Below, one piece after another: positions 14,901-22,938 of a DNA stretch of 39,782 nt. The notes beneath the pieces were generated by a model that saw only the letters and a list, made by a program, of their open reading frames with translations, searched no databases and was not told the DNA's origin. The translations under genes were made by a program, and so were the position numbers. This DNA comes from DATJIG01 sp050260515. Its GTDB lineage: Bacteria; Pseudomonadota; Alphaproteobacteria; SMXQ01. The stretch covers positions 1 to 39,782 of the forward strand of contig JBLNCI010000037.1 of assembly GCA_050260515.1 (NCBI GenBank), given 5' to 3'. Within the stretch, counting starts at the first letter, position 1, and each line of letters begins with the position of its first letter.

Positions 14901-17014
14901 GCGGCGTCAGCGGGCTCGCGGGAACGACCGGCGACCGCGCCAGCTTCCAACGGCTGCACGATCTGCTGGAGCGGCAGAACTACCGGCTCGCCTACTGGGG
15001 TGTGGCGTCGGACGAGGTCAACTACCGCCGCTTCTTCAACATCAGCGATCTCGCCGGAATCCGCATCGAGAACCCCGACCTTTTCAATCACGCCCACAAG
15101 CTGGTGTGCCGGCTGATGGCCGACGGCACGCTCAAGGGGTTGCGGATCGACCACATCGACGGACTCTTCGATCCGCTCGGCTACCTGCGTCGGCTCCGGG
15201 AGCTCGCTGCCACGGCGACCGGACGGCCCGACGGCATCTATCTCGTGGTCGAGAAGATCCTCGCCCGCCATGAGCGGCTGCGCGAGGAGTGGCCGATCCA
15301 GGGCACGACCGGCTACGACTTCCTCGCCCAGGTGAACTCGTTGCTCGTCGACTCCCGCAGCGAAGGCACCATGACCCGCACCTACGAGCGCTTCGTCGGG
15401 CGCGACGTGGAGTTCGAGGGTTCGCTGCTCTCGGCGAAGCGCTTCGTGATGGAGACGATTCTCTCGAGCGAGCTCCACTCCGTCGCCCGCGATCTCGACC
15501 GCCTGTCGGAAAGCCATTGGAGCAGCCGCGATTTCACGCTGGACGGTCTGCGCGCGGCGCTCAAGGAGGTCGTCGCATCGTTTCCGGTGTACCGCGCCTA
15601 CGCGTCCGAGGCGGGCGCCACGGCGGAAGACCGTCGCGACATCACCTGGGCCGTGGGCCATGCGCGGAAGCGCTGGCGCGGACCCGGCCAGGAGATGCTC
15701 GACTTCATCGAGGGCGCGCTCACGACGGACATTGCCCGCGGCGACTCCCCCGCCTATGCGCTCGCGGACGTGGCGCGGTTCGCGATGCGCGTGCAGCAAT
15801 TCACGGGCCCGGTGATGGCCAAGGGCCTCGAGGACACCACCTTCTACCGCTACAACCGCCTGATCTCGCTGTGCGAGGTCGGCAGCGATCCGCGCGTGTT
15901 CGGCATTTCCGTCTCGGCCTTTCACCATCTCGCCCAGGACCGCGCCGCGCATTGGCCCAACGCGATGCTCGCCACCGCGACCCACGACACCAAGCGCGGC
16001 GAGGACGCGCGCTGCCGGATCAACGTGCTGTCGGAGATACCGCTCGAATGGGCCCGCCACATCACGCGGTGGGCGAGCCTCAACCGCAGGCGGAAGCAGG
16101 AGGTCGACGGGCAGCCGGCCCCCGGGCGCAACGACGAGTACATGCTCTATCAGGGGCTCATCGGCGGGTGGCCGATCGGCTTCGACCCGCAAACCGCCTC
16201 GGCCGAGGACCGCGCGGCGTTCGTCGCGCGGGTGAAGGCCTACATGCTGAAAGCCACCCGCGAGGCGAAGGTCCGCACCTCGTGGAACAATCCGAGCCTC
16301 GAGTACGAGGCGGCATTGGAGCGCTTCATCGAGCAGATCCTGCACCCGGTGAGCGGTCGTCCGTTCCTCGCCAACTTCCTGCCGTTCCAGGAAGACGTCG
16401 CGCGCTTCGGCATGCTCAACAGCGTGACGCAGACGGTGCTGAAGCTCACCTGCCCCGGGGTGCCCGACATCTATCAGGGAACGGAGCTGTGGGACTTCAG
16501 CTTCGTCGATCCCGACAATCGTCGGCCGGTGGACTACGACGCGCGCGCCGCCGTGCTCCGGCGGCTGGCCGACCTCCCCTCGGCCGAGGGAGACCGCAGC
16601 GCGGATGTCGCACGGCTGCGCGACGCGTGGCGCGACGGCGCGATCAAGCTGTTCCTGATCCGTGAGCTCATTGCATTGCGGAACCGCCACCCGCGGCTGT
16701 TCGCCGGCGGCGACTACCGGCCGCTCGACGTCAGCGGCGCGTATGCCGATCGCGTGTGCGCCTTTGCCCGTCACCACGAGGGCACGACCGTGATCGTCGC
16801 GACCGTCCGGCACTACGCGGCGATCACGCCCACCGACGCGGTGGCGCCCGCCGAATCCTCGTGGGGCGGAATGTCGGTTGCGCTGCCCGCGGACGCTGGG
16901 ACGCGCTTCCGCGACGTGCTCACCGGTCGGATGATCGACGCGGGCGACGACGGGCTCCGCCTCGACTCCCTGTTCGCGACGCTACCGGTCGCGGTGCTCG
17001 TCGCCGGCGGCTGA
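11948..17014 (+). CDS. malQ-treY: 4-alpha-glucanotransferase / maltooligosyltrehalose synthase fusion (MalQ-TreY)
   Basis: A single 1688-residue protein carries two complete enzymes. Residues 1 to about 715 are MalQ (GH77), which disproportionates maltooligosaccharides: Asp492 (LRIDHIIGL), Glu540 (VIGEDLGTVPEG), Asp592 (STHDLPTFPGYWEG). Residues from about 738 to 1688 are TreY (GH13), which turns the reducing-end linkage of a maltooligosaccharide into an alpha,alpha-1,1 bond: opening motif SATYRLQLN, Asp1068 (LRIDHIDGL), Glu1102 (LVVEKILA), Asp1347 (TATHDTKRGED), and GVPDIYQGTE near the end. The roughly 20-residue linker is charged (KIRKAAERAP). No frameshift or internal stop is seen, so this is a true fusion and not two neighbouring genes. 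It is the last gene of the glucan operon. Confidence 0.95.
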   Translation: MTSPDLLQRLCELTGMVVRYKDALGQDRESPDITKLALLRALGYPADSDDVARASIAALERRLHATPLPPVVVAIGDQADIELPIVVPAGATGRLTWTIDREDGRRVRGGVDLASLPLQETLVFADERYDRRALRLTEPLPLGYHALSIRIASRPRSVRGATTVIRAPRCCFRPESLHDDGRRWGIAVQLYNMRSARNWGIGDFTDLANVLRGAARLGAAAVGVNPLHALFPTVPQHASPYSPCSRLFLSARYLDIEAMPDFAGSEPARRLVHSHAFQERLKALRNTEYVEYEGVVACKAEVLEILYRSFRECCLQNADNERAREFRAFQKRWGRDLRNYALYQVLAERAMRENWGFGWQSWPKEFHDPDGAAAQAIAREHEERVEFYEYLQWQADIQICDVRRISERLGMSVGIYTDLAVGADGGGSDVWDWQDVVATGARAGAPPDMWNMKGQDWGLPPFHPIALREQAYRPFAELVRANMRRGGALRIDHIIGLMRLYWIPAGSPPTDGAYVSYPYRELFAVLALESQRERCMVIGEDLGTVPEGLSEAMMDVGILSYRIFYFEQEDSGRMRPPETYPREALVALSTHDLPTFPGYWEGKDIELKDRLELWPSPEHRQRETEARERSRRAMGELLTQHGLVENRAPEHPPSPAVYEVLARTPSRLMMVQLEDMLGQVEQVNVPGTVHEYPNWRRKLSVPVEELFERGDLRALSERINDLRGDLPKIRKAAERAPAGIVPSATYRLQLNAQFTFDDVTRIAPYLDALGVSHAYCSPWLKARAGTTHGYDITDHNAFNPELGDADGFRTMTAALAARGLEQILDFVPNHMGVGKADNPWWLDVLEWGRQSPYAAYFDIDWAPTNVHLTDKVLLPFLGDQYGRELEGGRLIPTFDPAMGTFGLRYYDNRFPISPYHYGELIRGAVANAGHDGEEDPARLEALEKVAVAFEALADDKHPRHRAHTLQARLAELALADPASADILSRGVSGLAGTTGDRASFQRLHDLLERQNYRLAYWGVASDEVNYRRFFNISDLAGIRIENPDLFNHAHKLVCRLMADGTLKGLRIDHIDGLFDPLGYLRRLRELAATATGRPDGIYLVVEKILARHERLREEWPIQGTTGYDFLAQVNSLLVDSRSEGTMTRTYERFVGRDVEFEGSLLSAKRFVMETILSSELHSVARDLDRLSESHWSSRDFTLDGLRAALKEVVASFPVYRAYASEAGATAEDRRDITWAVGHARKRWRGPGQEMLDFIEGALTTDIARGDSPAYALADVARFAMRVQQFTGPVMAKGLEDTTFYRYNRLISLCEVGSDPRVFGISVSAFHHLAQDRAAHWPNAMLATATHDTKRGEDARCRINVLSEIPLEWARHITRWASLNRRRKQEVDGQPAPGRNDEYMLYQGLIGGWPIGFDPQTASAEDRAAFVARVKAYMLKATREAKVRTSWNNPSLEYEAALERFIEQILHPVSGRPFLANFLPFQEDVARFGMLNSVTQTVLKLTCPGVPDIYQGTELWDFSFVDPDNRRPVDYDARAAVLRRLADLPSAEGDRSADVARLRDAWRDGAIKLFLIRELIALRNRHPRLFAGGDYRPLDVSGAYADRVCAFARHHEGTTVIVATVRHYAAITPTDAVAPAESSWGGMSVALPADAGTRFRDVLTGRMIDAGDDGLRLDSLFATLPVAVLVAGG

Positions 17015-17122
17015 CGTTTCGTTTTCTCGATGGTCCGCACGGGGCCATGCTGCTGGACTTGCCCGCGAGCCAACGCCTAAGCTTCCACGTCCGGTCGCAA
17101 GAATCGGTGGGAGGCTCTCGTG

Positions 17123-18160
17123 ATGCGCATGCTTAAGGGAGCGCTCGCGCTCCTCGTCGGCGTCGTCGTGGCCGCGTCGGCGGGTCGCGCCGAGGATGCC
17201 GCCGCGTTCTACAAAGGCAAGACGTTCAGGTTCATCGCCGGCGCCGGTGTCGGCGGCGGCTACGACGCCTATGCGCGCCTGCTCGCGCCGCATCTCGGCA
17301 AGGCGCTCGGCGCGAATGCCATCGTCGAGAACCAGCCGGGCGCCGGCGGCCTCGCCGCGCTCAACCGCATCTACTCCACCGAGCCGACCGGCCTCGAGGT
17401 GCTGATCCTCAACGGTGGCGGCGCCGTGCTGTCGCAGTTGTTCGACCTGCCGACGGTCAAGTACGACCTCGCGAAGCTCCAGTACCTCGCCACCGTCAGC
17501 GCCTCGCCATGGCTGGTGCTGGTGGCGCCCACGTCGCCGTACACGTCCGTCGCCGACATGATGCGAGGCAACGCGCCGATCCGCTGGGCGGCGGTCGGTC
17601 TGATAGACGGCCTTTCCGACGGTGCCTCGATGGTGTGCGAGGGCTTCGCGCTGCAATGCAAGGTGGTGATGGGCTACAAGTCGTCGAGCGAAGGCGCGCT
17701 CGCCATTGCCCGCGGCGAGATGGACGCGCTCTATGTCTCCGACACCTCGGCCAACAACTACGTCAAGGCGGGGCACAACAAGGCAATCGCCACGGTCGGC
17801 CGGGCGCGCTCGCAGTTCTTCCCCGATGTGCCGACGGTGTTCGAGAGCATGAAGCTCACGCCCGAGCAGACGTACTGGATGGAGCTCCGCGCGAACGTCG
17901 ATGCGCTCGGGCGCATTCTCGTCACCACGCCGGGAATCCCGCGGGACCGCCTCGCCTATCTCAAGGCCGCCGTCGAGAAGGTGCTGACCGACCCCGCGGT
18001 CATCGCCGAGGGCGACAAGACCCAGCGCTATGTCGCCTTCGAGGACGACGAGACCACGCGGCAGCGGGCACTGAGCGTCATCGCCAACACGACGCCCGAG
18101 CGCAAGGTCGCGATCAAGGACGTGGTGACGAAGAAGTACGTCCCCGGCGGCGGCCAGTGA
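17123..18160 (+). CDS. TTT-family (Bug/TctC-like) periplasmic substrate-binding protein
   Basis: The 345-residue product has a Sec signal peptide (cut after about residue 23, GRA|ED) and the TctC-type fold, with the ligand-loop motif GAGVGGGYDAYARLLAPHLGK and NQPGAGG. Such receptors normally bind carboxylates or amides for a tripartite tricarboxylate transporter. No TctA/TctB membrane gene is in the window, so its partner is unknown. The ATG at 17123 has GGGAGG about 8 bases upstream; a GTG directly before it is in frame. It is 108 bases after the glucan operon on the same strand and may have its own promoter. It converges with the receptor gene at 18173, only 12 bases away. The ligand is unknown. 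Confidence 0.85.
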   Translation: MRMLKGALALLVGVVVAASAGRAEDAAAFYKGKTFRFIAGAGVGGGYDAYARLLAPHLGKALGANAIVENQPGAGGLAALNRIYSTEPTGLEVLILNGGGAVLSQLFDLPTVKYDLAKLQYLATVSASPWLVLVAPTSPYTSVADMMRGNAPIRWAAVGLIDGLSDGASMVCEGFALQCKVVMGYKSSSEGALAIARGEMDALYVSDTSANNYVKAGHNKAIATVGRARSQFFPDVPTVFESMKLTPEQTYWMELRANVDALGRILVTTPGIPRDRLAYLKAAVEKVLTDPAVIAEGDKTQRYVAFEDDETTRQRALSVIANTTPERKVAIKDVVTKKYVPGGGQ

Positions 18161-18172
18161 CCGCTGCGGCGA

Positions 18173-19201
18173 CTACTTGTCGGCGCGGCCGGGCGGCGTC
18201 GTCGCCTGGATGACGCGGGCGATGACGTCCTGCGGCGTGTCGTACATCGCCCCGATGATCTTCTGGACCTCTTCGCCGGTGTGCGCCGATACCTCCTGGC
18301 GCCGCTGCTTCGCCTCGGCGACGTAGGCGGGATCGGCCACCGCCGCATCGAATGCCTTGCGGTAGGTCGAGACGATCTCGGCCGAGGCGCCCGGCGGCAG
18401 CATGTAGGGATATTGGATGTCGTCGGGCGCGGTAAAGAACGCGAGCGCCTGGCGGTCGGCGTCGGTCTTGAGATAATCCGACAGCCGCGGCGCGTCGGGG
18501 AAGTCGGGATCCTTCGCATTCGACACCAGGATGATCACGCGGAGCTTCCCGTCCTTGAGCCAATCCGGCCGCGTCGTCCGCAGCGAGCCGAGCGATACGC
18601 AGGTCCCGTCGGCCTCGCCGCGCTCGATCGCGAGCAGCGACGTCCCGCCGTCATAGCCCGCGATCGGGTTGAACTTGGTGCCGATCAGCGAGTTGACGAA
18701 CAGCGAGTTCGTCGTCGGCGACGATTGCGAGCCGGTGGACGCGATCGTGACCACCTTCGCCTTCGCATCCTCCACCGATTTGATCTGCGATCCGTGCCAC
18801 ACCGAGCAGGCGGTGATCGACGACGCCAGATTGCCGATCCAGTGGAACTTGCGGAGATCGTAGTTCACCTCTCCGACTGTCTTCAGGAACGGCTCCTTGA
18901 GCGGCCCCGGCGGCGTCGACCCAAGCGCGGTGCCGTCGGCCGCGCCGACGTTGTAGAGCGTCTGCACCGCCTGGACTCCGCCGCCGCCCGGCATGTTGCG
19001 GACCACCATCGTCGGCTCGCCCGGCAATTGCTTCGACAGGTACGGGAGGAAGATGCGGGCGTAGGAATCGCCGCCACCACCGAGGCCGTTGCCGACGTAC
19101 ACGGTCACGGTCTTGCCGTGCAGCGACACCTCGGCCGAGGCGGTTGACTCCGCGGACGCGATCAGGATCCCGAGAAGCCCCCAGGCGCAGTTCGTTCGCA
19201 T
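18173..19201 (-). CDS. TTT-family periplasmic substrate-binding protein (tandem paralogue A)
   Basis: This 342-residue receptor has a Sec signal peptide (cut near residue 23, ASA|EV), the glycine-rich NGLGGGGDSYAR loop, NMPGGGG, and GYDGGTSLLAIERGE. It is clearly related to the next gene upstream on this strand (about half to 60% identical by eye), so the pair arose by tandem duplication. A good ribosome site (GGGAG) precedes the ATG at 19201, and the gap to the paralogue is 16 bases, so they form an operon. No membrane subunits are nearby. Cys at residue 5 is not in a lipobox. The ligand is unknown. Confidence 0.85.
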   Translation of the reverse strand: MRTNCAWGLLGILIASAESTASAEVSLHGKTVTVYVGNGLGGGGDSYARIFLPYLSKQLPGEPTMVVRNMPGGGGVQAVQTLYNVGAADGTALGSTPPGPLKEPFLKTVGEVNYDLRKFHWIGNLASSITACSVWHGSQIKSVEDAKAKVVTIASTGSQSSPTTNSLFVNSLIGTKFNPIAGYDGGTSLLAIERGEADGTCVSLGSLRTTRPDWLKDGKLRVIILVSNAKDPDFPDAPRLSDYLKTDADRQALAFFTAPDDIQYPYMLPPGASAEIVSTYRKAFDAAVADPAYVAEAKQRRQEVSAHTGEEVQKIIGAMYDTPQDVIARVIQATTPPGRADK

Positions 19202-19217
19202 CGTCGCTCTCCCTCGC

Positions 19218-20258
19218 CTACTTGTCCGCGCGCTTCACCGCCGTCGCCCGGACGACGCGGGCGACGATGTCCTTCGGCGTGTCGTACATGGCGCTGATGG
19301 TGTCCTGGACCTGCTGGCCGGTGTGGGGCTCGATGCCCTGCTGCAGGCGGTTGGCCTCGGCGCGATAGGTCTGGTCCTTCATCGCGGCATCGAACGCGCG
19401 CCGGTACGCGGCGACCACCTCCGGCTGGACGGCGGGCGGCAGCATCATCGGATTCTGGATCTCGTCGGGCATGCTGAAGAACGCCAGCGCCCTGCGGTCG
19501 GCGTCGCTCTTGAGCAGCGACGGAAGCTGCGGCACGCCTTTCGCGTCGGGATCGTCGCTGTCGCCGGTGATCAGGATCAGCCGCACCTGCTTCTGCGTCA
19601 GCCACTGCGGCCGCGCAGAGCGAAGCGCTCCGATCGACAGACAGCGCCCGTCGACCTCGCCCCGCTCGACGGCGAGCAGCGACGTACCGCCGTCGTAGCC
19701 GGAGATCGGCTTGAACCTGGTGCCGATGAGATCGTTGATCAGCAGAGGCACCAGTGTGGAATTCGATGCGGTCCCCGTCGCCGCGAGCTGCACCTGGTTC
19801 GCCTGCGCGTCGGCGATCGACTTGATCGGCGAGGTGTGCCAGATCGCGCACACCGAATCCTCGACCGCCATGCTGCCGATCCAATGGAACTTGCGCAGGT
19901 CGTACGTCGCCTTGGTGCCGTCGCCCATCAGCGGTTCCTTGATCGGTCCCGCCGGGGTGAGGCCGAACGCGGTGCCGTCGGACGGCGCCACGTTGTAGAG
20001 GTACTGCACGCCCTGGATGCCGCCGCCGCCCGGCATGTTCTTGACGATGATCGTCGGCTCGCCCGGGAGCGCCTTGGCGAAGTACGGCAGGAAGGTCCGC
20101 GCGTTGGTGTCGCCGCCGCCGCCCAGCCCGAGCGCGGCATAGAGCGTGACCGTCTTGCCCTGCAGAGTGAACTCGGCCCGCGCCGTCGGCGCGAACGCCG
20201 TCAACGCAACGGCGGCCACGCCCGCCACGATTGCGCTGATGCGATGAGACTGACTCAT
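19218..20258 (-). CDS. TTT-family periplasmic substrate-binding protein (tandem paralogue B)
   Basis: First gene of the two-gene minus-strand receptor unit; 346 residues with a Sec signal peptide (cut near residue 28, ARA|EF). It shares with its neighbour the motifs GLGGGGDTNAR, NMPGGGG, YDLRKFHWIG and GYDGGTSLLAVERGE. The start at 20258 has AGGGAGG just upstream. A perfect 7-bp inverted repeat (CGCCGGA/TCCGGCG, 20271-20285) lies directly before the ribosome site and could be an operator or leader hairpin. The divergent hydrolase gene begins 231 bases away, which suggests a shared control region. Ligand unknown; by family, a carboxylate or similar small molecule. Confidence 0.85.
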   Translation of the reverse strand: MSQSHRISAIVAGVAAVALTAFAPTARAEFTLQGKTVTLYAALGLGGGGDTNARTFLPYFAKALPGEPTIIVKNMPGGGGIQGVQYLYNVAPSDGTAFGLTPAGPIKEPLMGDGTKATYDLRKFHWIGSMAVEDSVCAIWHTSPIKSIADAQANQVQLAATGTASNSTLVPLLINDLIGTRFKPISGYDGGTSLLAVERGEVDGRCLSIGALRSARPQWLTQKQVRLILITGDSDDPDAKGVPQLPSLLKSDADRRALAFFSMPDEIQNPMMLPPAVQPEVVAAYRRAFDAAMKDQTYRAEANRLQQGIEPHTGQQVQDTISAMYDTPKDIVARVVRATAVKRADK

Positions 20259-20489
20259 CCTGCCTCCCTGCGCCGGAGTCCGGCGATGATGCCGCGCTGG
20301 CGGCTATGTGAAGTCCCTGGTGCCGACGTTGCGGCGTCCCGCCGGTTAATATCTGAGCGGCGGGAGCGATATTGTTGCGCTTCCGTTGCCGCGTCGCAAT
20401 ACTGCCGTCGCCCATCGCCGCCCTTTCAAAAAGCAGAATACGGGCGGCCCACGAATTCAACACACGGCCTGAGGCAGGAGACTTCGTTC

Positions 20490-21773
20490 ATGGCAAGCGT
20501 CAACATCGAGCGGCGCACCCGGCGCTGGCAGGAACAGCGCTGGATCCTCGATGCGATCATTCGCACCGTCGGCCCCGAGTGGGACCAGGGACGAATCGAG
20601 TCGCGCAGCAAGACCGGTGGCCCCGCCGCGGAAGGCGACTACAAGGCCGCCGCGCGCCGAATGCGCAAGTTCGACGACATTCATCGCGAGTTCGCCGCCG
20701 CCGCGCGCAAGCGCGAGGCCCGGGCTCGCGAGTTCGAGCGCCAGGGCCGGGCAATCGCGGCGCGCGAGAGCTACATGGCGGCGGCGATGCTGTGGGCGTC
20801 CGCCTGCTGGCCGGTGTTCGAGGAAGGCGAGCGGCTCTCGGGCTACGAAGAGCGGATGAACGCCTGCTACGCGAAGTACATCAAGTTCGCGCCGCACCCG
20901 ATCCGCCGCGTCGAGATTCCGTTCGGCAACAAGTTCCTTCCCGCCTACCTCCACCTGCCGCGCAAGCCGGTGAACGGCGAAAAGTTCCCGATCGTCTTCT
21001 ATTGCGGCGGAATGGACGGCAGCAAGGAGAACATGGTCTCGCTGTACGGCGACCGCTTCATGGAGCGCGGCATGGCGGTGCTCGCGATCGACGGCCCCGG
21101 TCAGGCCGAGGCGGTGTCGCGCGGCCTCTACTTCACCCCCGAGAACTGGGAGAAGTGCGCGCTCTCCGTCTACGACTTCCTGTCCAAGCAGCCGAACATC
21201 GACATCAACAAGCTGGTGATCCGGGGATCGAGCTTCGGCAGCTTCTGGGGCACCGTCGCCGCCGCGACCCTCGGCAACAAGGTGAAGGGCTACGTCACCA
21301 CCGGTCTGTGTCAGGAGCCCGGCGCGTGGCAGATCTTCAATATGGCGTCGCCGACCTTCAAGGTGCGGTTCATGTTCATGTCGGGCTACGACGACGAGCA
21401 GGAGTTCGATCGCTTCTGCAAGAAGATCGACCTCACGCCCTACATGCCGAAGATCAAGTGCCCGTACGCGGTGATCACCGGCGAGAACGAGCAGCTTTCG
21501 CCGCTCGAGTACACGGAGAAGCTGTTCGAACTGATCAAGGCGCCGAAGCGGATGGTGGTCTACGAGGGTGCGAACCACAGCGTCACGGGGGCGCCCAGCG
21601 CGGAGAACGGCGAGGACCGCAACACCATGGTCGCCGACTTCCTGCTCGACCGCGCCAACGGCAAGCCGATGAAGTCGGAGCGGATCTGGATCGACTCCTC
21701 GGGCCGGGCCACCGCGACGCCGTTCAAGAAGGCGCCGGCGCAGACGGGCAAGGCCGCGAAGCGCAAGCGCTGA
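20490..21773 (+). CDS. Alpha/beta hydrolase, FrsA / 2,6-dihydroxypseudooxynicotine hydrolase-like
   Basis: A 427-residue cytosolic hydrolase with a helical N-terminal region (about 1-125) before the alpha/beta core, the layout of the FrsA/DHPON-hydrolase group, which cleaves C-C or ester bonds. The nucleophile elbow is GSSFG with Ser248; the likely acid is Glu334 in GENEQLSP, where most relatives have Asp; the base is His363 (EGANHS). The C-terminus is Lys-rich (KRKR). The ATG at 20490 was chosen for AGGAG at 20476-20480; the open frame extends far upstream over the antisense receptor genes and is not real there. A strong bidirectional terminator follows. Neighbouring receptors and a VOC protein suggest breakdown of an imported compound. 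Confidence 0.82.
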   Translation: MASVNIERRTRRWQEQRWILDAIIRTVGPEWDQGRIESRSKTGGPAAEGDYKAAARRMRKFDDIHREFAAAARKREARAREFERQGRAIAARESYMAAAMLWASACWPVFEEGERLSGYEERMNACYAKYIKFAPHPIRRVEIPFGNKFLPAYLHLPRKPVNGEKFPIVFYCGGMDGSKENMVSLYGDRFMERGMAVLAIDGPGQAEAVSRGLYFTPENWEKCALSVYDFLSKQPNIDINKLVIRGSSFGSFWGTVAAATLGNKVKGYVTTGLCQEPGAWQIFNMASPTFKVRFMFMSGYDDEQEFDRFCKKIDLTPYMPKIKCPYAVITGENEQLSPLEYTEKLFELIKAPKRMVVYEGANHSVTGAPSAENGEDRNTMVADFLLDRANGKPMKSERIWIDSSGRATATPFKKAPAQTGKAAKRKR

Positions 21774-21790
21774 GGGTTCCCGACGCGCCT

Positions 21791-21826
21791 ATGAAAAGGG
21801 CCGGCGAACGCCGGCCCTTTTTTCAT
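21791..21826. terminator. Bidirectional intrinsic terminator
   Basis: Thirteen-base perfect arms (AAAAGGGCCGGCG at 21794-21806 and its complement at 21809-21821) end in TTTTTT on the plus strand and TTTT on the minus strand. It lies between the convergent hydrolase (stop at 21773) and VOC gene (stop at 21846), about 20 bases from each, and would end both transcripts. Confidence 0.92.
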
Positions 21827-21845
21827 GGGACCGCAGCCCGAATCG

Positions 21846-22721
21846 TCAGCCGAGCGCCCAGGGCGCATCCTCCTGGCCTTGCGCGTAACGCATGGCCATG
21901 AGCGCCGGATTGCGGTTCACCAGCGGCCGCGCATACAGCGGGTGGCTCATCGCCCGCACCTCGTGATCGACGGTGTAGAGGACCTCGCGGGTGTCGAGAT
22001 CGACGATGTCCTTGAATCGGTACTGGTGCTGGCTCGATTCCTGCGTGACGAGCCCCAGTTCCATCAGCCTGCGGTACGGGCCCGAGAAATTGCAGATGTA
22101 GATCTGGAAGTGATTGCCGTCGTACGGCGCCTGGGGCGCGTCGGATTCGCGAAACACGAGATGCTGCCGTTCCCCGGCCATGACGAAGGCGGTGCGCGCG
22201 CCGCGCTCGTTCCGGACCTCCGAGGGCGCGAGGAAGATTTCCCGATAGAACCGCGCGATGCCGTCGGCGGTGCCGGGCGGCACATCGAACGCGACGTAGG
22301 TCATGCCGAGCGCCATGCGGCCGAAGCGCGCCGGATCGGGCGCGTGACAGGTGATGCGGTTGCCCCACGGGCAGACGGTCTCGACGCCGTCGTTGCTCTC
22401 GCGGAAGTCGAACCGCGTGTCGGCGAGTTCCTTCTTCGCCTTGCTCAGCCGGGCGAGCAGCGCCTCCCGGTCGGGGATCACCAGCCCGGTGATGCCCCGC
22501 ACCACTTGCGGAGAGTTCGTCGGCAGATGGAACTGGCTCATGCCGACGTTGACCCACATGTTGTTGGTGCCGGTCATGAGGTAGGGGTCGCGGGTCAGTC
22601 CGAGGCCGCTGACGTAGTAGGCCGTGGCAAGTCGCTGGTCGGCGACCTGCACGTTGACGTGGCCGAGATTGACGATGTTGCCGAAATCCTCGGCGCTGCG
22701 GTCGTAGGTCTGCTCTCCCAT
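21846..22721 (-). CDS. VOC-family protein, extradiol dioxygenase/glyoxalase-like
   Basis: The 291-residue protein has two vicinal-oxygen-chelate modules: one from about residue 17 (LGHVNVQVADQ, with the following YYVSGLGL) and one from about 120 (GMTYVAFDV through HFQIYICNFSGPY). Candidate metal ligands are His in the first strand and later His/Glu, but I cannot assign all of them without an alignment. It may be an extradiol ring-cleaving dioxygenase or another VOC enzyme. The start at 22721 (MGEQTYD) has GGAAGAG upstream; an upstream in-frame ATG at 22781 lacks one. The gene converges with the hydrolase and may act in the same pathway. A CtrA-type box lies about 60 bases upstream. Confidence 0.8.
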   Translation of the reverse strand: MGEQTYDRSAEDFGNIVNLGHVNVQVADQRLATAYYVSGLGLTRDPYLMTGTNNMWVNVGMSQFHLPTNSPQVVRGITGLVIPDREALLARLSKAKKELADTRFDFRESNDGVETVCPWGNRITCHAPDPARFGRMALGMTYVAFDVPPGTADGIARFYREIFLAPSEVRNERGARTAFVMAGERQHLVFRESDAPQAPYDGNHFQIYICNFSGPYRRLMELGLVTQESSQHQYRFKDIVDLDTREVLYTVDHEVRAMSHPLYARPLVNRNPALMAMRYAQGQEDAPWALG

Positions 22722-22782
22722 CGCGGCTCTTCCCGAGATTGTGATCGTCGGTTCTGGTGTTCCGGCGCGCTCGAGCGCCATC

Positions 22783-22798
22783 TTAACCGATCCTTAAC
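22783..22798. promoter_or_regulatory. CtrA-type binding box (TTAA-N7-TTAAC)
   Basis: TTAA at 22783-22786, seven bases, then TTAAC at 22794-22798 match the full alphaproteobacterial CtrA consensus exactly. A further half site, TTAAC, is at 22816-22820. The box sits in the divergent region between the VOC gene (start 22721) and the DUF1499 gene (start 22939). It could regulate either. Binding is inferred from sequence only. Confidence 0.6.
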
Positions 22799-22938
22799 CA
22801 AGCCGTAATCGGCGGTTAACCCCTTCATGGCATGTAACCTATGCCCGCGCATGTGCATTGCTCGCACGCGAGGGCGGCAGCGGCCCGGCCGCGCCGGCAC
22901 GCGTATCCCGTTCCAAAAGGAAGCGAAGTGGTGCGCGT

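Noticed and set aside
20375..20403. Sigma-70-like TTGCGC-N17-AATACT before the hydrolase
   Set aside because: Only 4 of 6 matches in each element; not strong enough to list.
19089..20489. Upstream extension of the hydrolase frame, adding 467 codons
   Set aside because: It runs antisense through two receptor genes with clear signal peptides and motifs; the ribosome site at 20476-20480 marks the true start.
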